Positions 5,310 through 8,067 of a stretch of 8,067 nucleotides of DNA are shown piece after piece. The stretch comes from Betaproteobacteria bacterium (GTDB lineage Bacteria > Pseudomonadota > Gammaproteobacteria > Burkholderiales > SG8-39). The position numbers and the translations under genes were made by a program. Position 1 is the stretch's first letter, and each line of letters starts with the position of its first letter. The DNA lies in the NCBI GenBank assembly GCA_005888925.1, contig VBCP01000601.1:1-8067 (forward strand), written 5' to 3'. A model generated the notes under the pieces. That model saw only the letters and a list, made by a program, of their open reading frames with translations. It made no database searches and was not told the origin of the DNA.

Positions 5310-6536
5310 ATGACCGCCAATCGTCGCGCGATGCTCGTTTTGCTCCTCCTCTCCGGCGTGATCATCTCGCTTTGCATGGGGCTGCGCCAGAGCCTGGGCC
5401 TGTTCATGCGGCCGATGACGGCCGACCTCGGCATCTCGGCGGCGACCTTCGGCTTCTCGATCGCGCTGCAGAACATCATCTGGGGCGTGTCGCAGCCCTT
5501 CGTCGGCGCGCTCGCCGACCGCTACGGGCCGCGCCCGGTGCTGATCGTGACCGCGCTGATGTACGCGGCGGGCCTCCTCCTCATGCTCGCGGCGACCGCC
5601 TTTCCCGGCGCGCTCGAGATCGCCGGCTTTCTCATCGGCGTGGGCACTGCGGGAGCCGGATTCGGCGTGCTGATCGGCACCATCTCGCGCGCGACGCCGC
5701 CCGAGAAGCGCAGCCAGACGGTGGGCCTGGTCGCCGCCGCGGGCTCGCTCGGCACCATGGTCATCGCGCCGCTCGGGCAGTGGCTGATCAACGGCTACGG
5801 CTGGCAGACGGCGATGGTCGGCTTCGCGGTGATCGCCGGCTCGATGGCGCTCCTTTCGCTGCCGATCCGCGAGCAGGCGCCGCTTGGCGTTTCCGCCAAC
5901 AGAACTCAAAAGCTCGGTGAAGCGGTGCGCGAAGCTATGGCCCACCGCGGCTATCTCTTCATGACGCTCGCGTTCTTCGCCTGCGGCTTCCAGCTCGTGT
6001 TCCTCACCACGCACCTGCCGGCCTACCTGCAGCTCTGCGGCATCGCGCCCGGCGTCGCGGCGAGCGCGCTCGGGCTGATCGGTCTCTTCAACGCGGTGGG
6101 CACGTACATGTTCGGCCTGCTCGGGGCGCGTTACAGCCAGAAGCATCTGCTCGCGCTGATCTACCTCTTGCGCACGCTGTTCATCGTGCTGTTCCTCCTC
6201 TTCCCGGTGAGCGCAGCCTCCACGCTGGTCTTCGCCGCCGCCATGGGCTTCCTGTGGCTCGGCGTCGCGCCGCTCGTCACCGGCATCATCGGCCGCGTCT
6301 TTGGGCTCACGCACTTCAACACGCTCTACGGCATCGTGTTTCTCTCGCATCAGGTCGGCTCGTTCTTCGGTGCCTGGATGGGCGGGCTGGTGTTCGACCG
6401 CTTCGGCAACTACAACTTCGCCTGGGGCGCGCTGATCGCGATCGGCGCCGCCGCCTTCACGCTGCAGTGGCTGATGGACGAGCGCCCGCCGCGCGTGCGC
6501 GAAACGGCTGGGAGGGCCGCGCCCGCCGTCGCATAA
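5310..6536 (+). CDS. MFS transporter, 12 membrane helices, substrate unknown
   Basis: This encodes 408 residues from ATG 5310. An in-frame ATG at 5265 would add 15 polar residues and lies inside the promoter, so it is less likely. The protein is hydrophobic throughout, with about twelve predicted helices. The MFS loop 2-3 signature is plain: GALADRYGPRP at 66-76 (D70, R71, G73, R75). A hydrophilic central loop (about 185-213) separates the two six-helix bundles. The segment FMRPMTADLGIS at 32-43 is typical of the proteobacterial MFS group related to oxalate/formate and monocarboxylate carriers. The likely role is inner-membrane secondary transport of a small organic molecule, perhaps a carboxylate given the downstream genes (inference). 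It is the first gene after the putative TetR-controlled promoter. The Bug receptor gene begins 7 bases after its stop. No clear Shine-Dalgarno is visible. Confidence 0.9.
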   Translation: MTANRRAMLVLLLLSGVIISLCMGLRQSLGLFMRPMTADLGISAATFGFSIALQNIIWGVSQPFVGALADRYGPRPVLIVTALMYAAGLLLMLAATAFPGALEIAGFLIGVGTAGAGFGVLIGTISRATPPEKRSQTVGLVAAAGSLGTMVIAPLGQWLINGYGWQTAMVGFAVIAGSMALLSLPIREQAPLGVSANRTQKLGEAVREAMAHRGYLFMTLAFFACGFQLVFLTTHLPAYLQLCGIAPGVAASALGLIGLFNAVGTYMFGLLGARYSQKHLLALIYLLRTLFIVLFLLFPVSAASTLVFAAAMGFLWLGVAPLVTGIIGRVFGLTHFNTLYGIVFLSHQVGSFFGAWMGGLVFDRFGNYNFAWGALIAIGAAAFTLQWLMDERPPRVRETAGRAAPAVA

Positions 6537-6543
6537 TCGCGCC

Positions 6544-7500
6544 ATGCGCTCGCTTCTCGCGGCCCTGGCTCTCGTCGTCGCAGGCGAGGCATGGGCGCAG
6601 GCGTATCCGGCGCGGCCGATCCGCTTCGTCGTGCCGTTCCCGCCCGGCGGCGGCATGGACATCGTGGCGCGCGCGGTGGGCGAGAAGCTCGCGACGCGCC
6701 TCGGGCAGCCGGTGGTGATCGAGAACAAGCCGGGTGCCGGCACCACCATCGGCACCGACGCGGTGGCGAAGAGCGCGCCGGATGGTTACACGTTGTTGGT
6801 GAGCGGCATCGCGAGCCAGGCGATCGTGCATTACATGCATCCCAAGCGCACGTTCGACATGCAGCGCGACTTTGCGCCGGTGGCGCGCATCGCCGACGGC
6901 ACCATCGCGTTCGTGGTGCCGCAGTCGTCGCCGGCGAAATCCGTGAAGGACTTCGTCGCGCTCGCCAAGGCGAATCCTGGAAGACTGACCTTCGCCTCCT
7001 CCGGCGTGGGCGGACTGATCCACCTCACCGGCGAGATGTTCAAGCAGGCGGCGGGCATCGATCTCACCCACGTGCCTTACAAGGGCACGACGCAGATCCT
7101 GCCCGACATCCTCGACGCGCGCGTCGATCTCGCGCTCGACAGCCTGCCGGCGTACCTGCCGCACATCCAGAGCGGCAAGCTGCGCGTGTTCGCGGTCGCG
7201 TCGCGCAGCCGCTCCTCGCTCCTGCCGGAGCTGCCGACGATGGCGGAGGCGGGCGTGCCCGGCGTCGTCTCGGCGACCGACTACGCGCTCTTCGCTCCGG
7301 CCGGCACGCGCCGCGATATCGTGCTGCGCCTTTACCGCGAGACGGCGGCGGTGCTCGAGGCGGCGGACCTGCGCGCCAAGTTCGCCACGCAGGGCATCGA
7401 AGTGCGCGGCGGCACGCCCGAGGCGCTGCAGGCGGAGCTCGCCGACGAGCTGGCGAAGTGGGGGCGTGTGATCCAGACGGCCAACATCAGAGCGGAGTGA
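6544..7500 (+). CDS. Bug/TctC-family tripartite tricarboxylate transporter substrate-binding protein
   Basis: This encodes 318 residues, the usual family length. Residues 1-18 form a Sec signal peptide (core LLAALALVVAG, then AWA before Q19), so the protein is periplasmic. Family hallmarks are in order: YPARPIRFVVPFPPGGG at 21-37, VIENKPGAG at 58-66, SAPDGYTLL at 77-85, SSGVGG at 152-157, HVPYKG at 176-181, and LPTMAEAG at 230-237. Bug proteins are Venus-flytrap receptors that bind carboxylated solutes such as organic acids, amino acids and aromatic acids. Many are orphans not encoded beside TctA/TctB membrane subunits. Here no TctA/TctB gene is visible; the neighbours are an MFS transporter (7 bases upstream) and a hydroxyacid dehydrogenase (2 bases downstream), which suggests one operon. 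The ligand cannot be predicted. The start has little Shine-Dalgarno support and may be translationally coupled. Confidence 0.95.
   Translation: MRSLLAALALVVAGEAWAQAYPARPIRFVVPFPPGGGMDIVARAVGEKLATRLGQPVVIENKPGAGTTIGTDAVAKSAPDGYTLLVSGIASQAIVHYMHPKRTFDMQRDFAPVARIADGTIAFVVPQSSPAKSVKDFVALAKANPGRLTFASSGVGGLIHLTGEMFKQAAGIDLTHVPYKGTTQILPDILDARVDLALDSLPAYLPHIQSGKLRVFAVASRSRSSLLPELPTMAEAGVPGVVSATDYALFAPAGTRRDIVLRLYRETAAVLEAADLRAKFATQGIEVRGGTPEALQAELADELAKWGRVIQTANIRAE
7494..7497 (+). promoter_or_regulatory. Ribosome binding site for the D-2-hydroxyacid dehydrogenase gene
   Basis: GGAG lies inside the last codons of the Bug gene, 5 bases before ATG 7503. It sets the start and points to coupled translation within the operon. 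Confidence 0.55.
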
Positions 7501-7502
7501 GC

Positions 7503-8067
7503 ATGAAGATAGCGGTCCTCGACGATTACCACGACACCGTGCGCACGCTGGCAGCCTTCCGCAAGCTCGCGGCGCACGACGTGAAAGTCTGGAACGACCA
7601 CCTGCAGGACACCGACGCGCTCGCCGCGCGGCTGAAGGATGTGGAGGCGCTGGTGCTGATCCGCGAGCGCACCAAGATCCGCGCGCCGCTCCTCGAGCGG
7701 CTGCCGAAGTTGAGGCTCATCAGCCAGCGCAGCGTCTATCCGCACATCGATATCGACGCCTGCACGCGGCTCGGCGTCACCGTGTGCTCCAACATGCATA
7801 CCGGCACGCCGTCGTACGCGACCTCGGAGATGACCTGGGCGCTGATCCTCGCCGCGGCGCGCGAAATTCCGCAGAACGTGGCCGCGCTCAAGGCCGGCAA
7901 GTGGCAGGTCGGCGTCGGCTCGACGCTGCGCGGCAAGCACCTCGGCATCTTCGGCTACGGCCGCATCGCGGGCGAGGTGGCGAAGATCGGCGCCGCCATG
8001 GGCATGCGCATCCTCGTCTGGGCGCGCGAAGCTTCGCGGCAGAAAGCGCAAGCGGATGGTTATTCTG
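7503..8067 (+). CDS. D-2-hydroxyacid dehydrogenase family protein (3' end outside window)
   Basis: There are 188 codons with no stop before the window end; the family is about 310-330 residues, so roughly 60% is present. The N-terminal catalytic domain begins MKIAVLDDYH. Residues 68-86 read LPKLRLISQRSVYPHIDID, equivalent to the region before the active-site cleft. The NAD(P)-binding domain follows, with GKHLGIFGYGRIAGEVA at 144-160 (Rossmann G151-x-G153 motif, with A156-G157 where many members have a single G), then MRILVWAREAS. These enzymes interconvert 2-oxoacids and D-2-hydroxyacids with NAD(P)H in the cytoplasm; some act like 3-phosphoglycerate dehydrogenase. The catalytic Arg, Glu and His lie beyond the window. 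The start is supported by GGAG at 7494-7497, and the gene follows the Bug stop by 2 bases, so it probably processes the imported acid (inference). Confidence 0.9.
   Translation, partial: MKIAVLDDYHDTVRTLAAFRKLAAHDVKVWNDHLQDTDALAARLKDVEALVLIRERTKIRAPLLERLPKLRLISQRSVYPHIDIDACTRLGVTVCSNMHTGTPSYATSEMTWALILAAAREIPQNVAALKAGKWQVGVGSTLRGKHLGIFGYGRIAGEVAKIGAAMGMRILVWAREASRQKAQADGYS

Noticed and set aside
5298..6755. Minus-strand open frame of 485 codons opposite the MFS transporter
   Set aside because: It is very rich in His, Arg, Glu and Asp with no domain motifs, and is antisense to a clear membrane transporter.

Overview
The window reads as GC-rich chromosomal DNA from a betaproteobacterium, most likely Burkholderiales-like. 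The evidence is the strong G/C bias at third codon positions, a Bug/TctC-type periplasmic receptor (a family greatly expanded in that group), and the general style of the metabolic genes. No RNA genes, CRISPR arrays or intact transposases were seen. The only clearly AT-rich patch is at about 1855-1926.

Layout. (1) 1-144 is the 3' end of a gene that may encode a SlyB-like outer-membrane lipoprotein. It is followed by a stem-loop. (2) 220-495 encodes a small exported Lys/Arg/Ala/Glu-rich protein with a good ribosome binding site. (3) 514-1851 encodes a membrane protein joining an N-terminal PAP2 phosphatase to a C-terminal TVP38/DedA-type (VTT) domain. (4) 1852-2043 is non-coding. It holds a weak terminator and an AT-rich imperfect inverted repeat with the GGGACAG motif, resembling a REP/MITE-like element. 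(5) 2102-4945 is an unusual signalling gene: a receiver domain missing its N-terminal part, an HD-GYP domain with an altered metal site, a roughly 340-residue coiled coil with 42-residue repeats, and a C-terminal membrane helix. Both ends look disturbed. A strong ribosome binding site with ATG at 2044 is out of frame with the receiver, and the 3' end runs about 280 bases into the opposite-strand tetR gene. (6) 4666-5232 (minus strand) encodes a TetR-family repressor, divergent from (7) a 12-helix MFS transporter at 5310-6536, a Bug-type solute receptor at 6544-7500, and the first 188 codons of a D-2-hydroxyacid dehydrogenase from 7503 to the window end.

How the parts may work together. The last block looks like a regulated uptake and catabolism module: TetR repressor, transporter, periplasmic binding protein, and an NAD(P)-dependent 2-hydroxyacid dehydrogenase, probably acting on an unidentified carboxylate. 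The PAP2-VTT fusion plausibly dephosphorylates and recycles a lipid phosphate such as undecaprenyl (pyro)phosphate. The HD-GYP protein would be a tail-anchored, rod-like member of the c-di-GMP signalling family, possibly degenerate. It is the most unusual item in the window.
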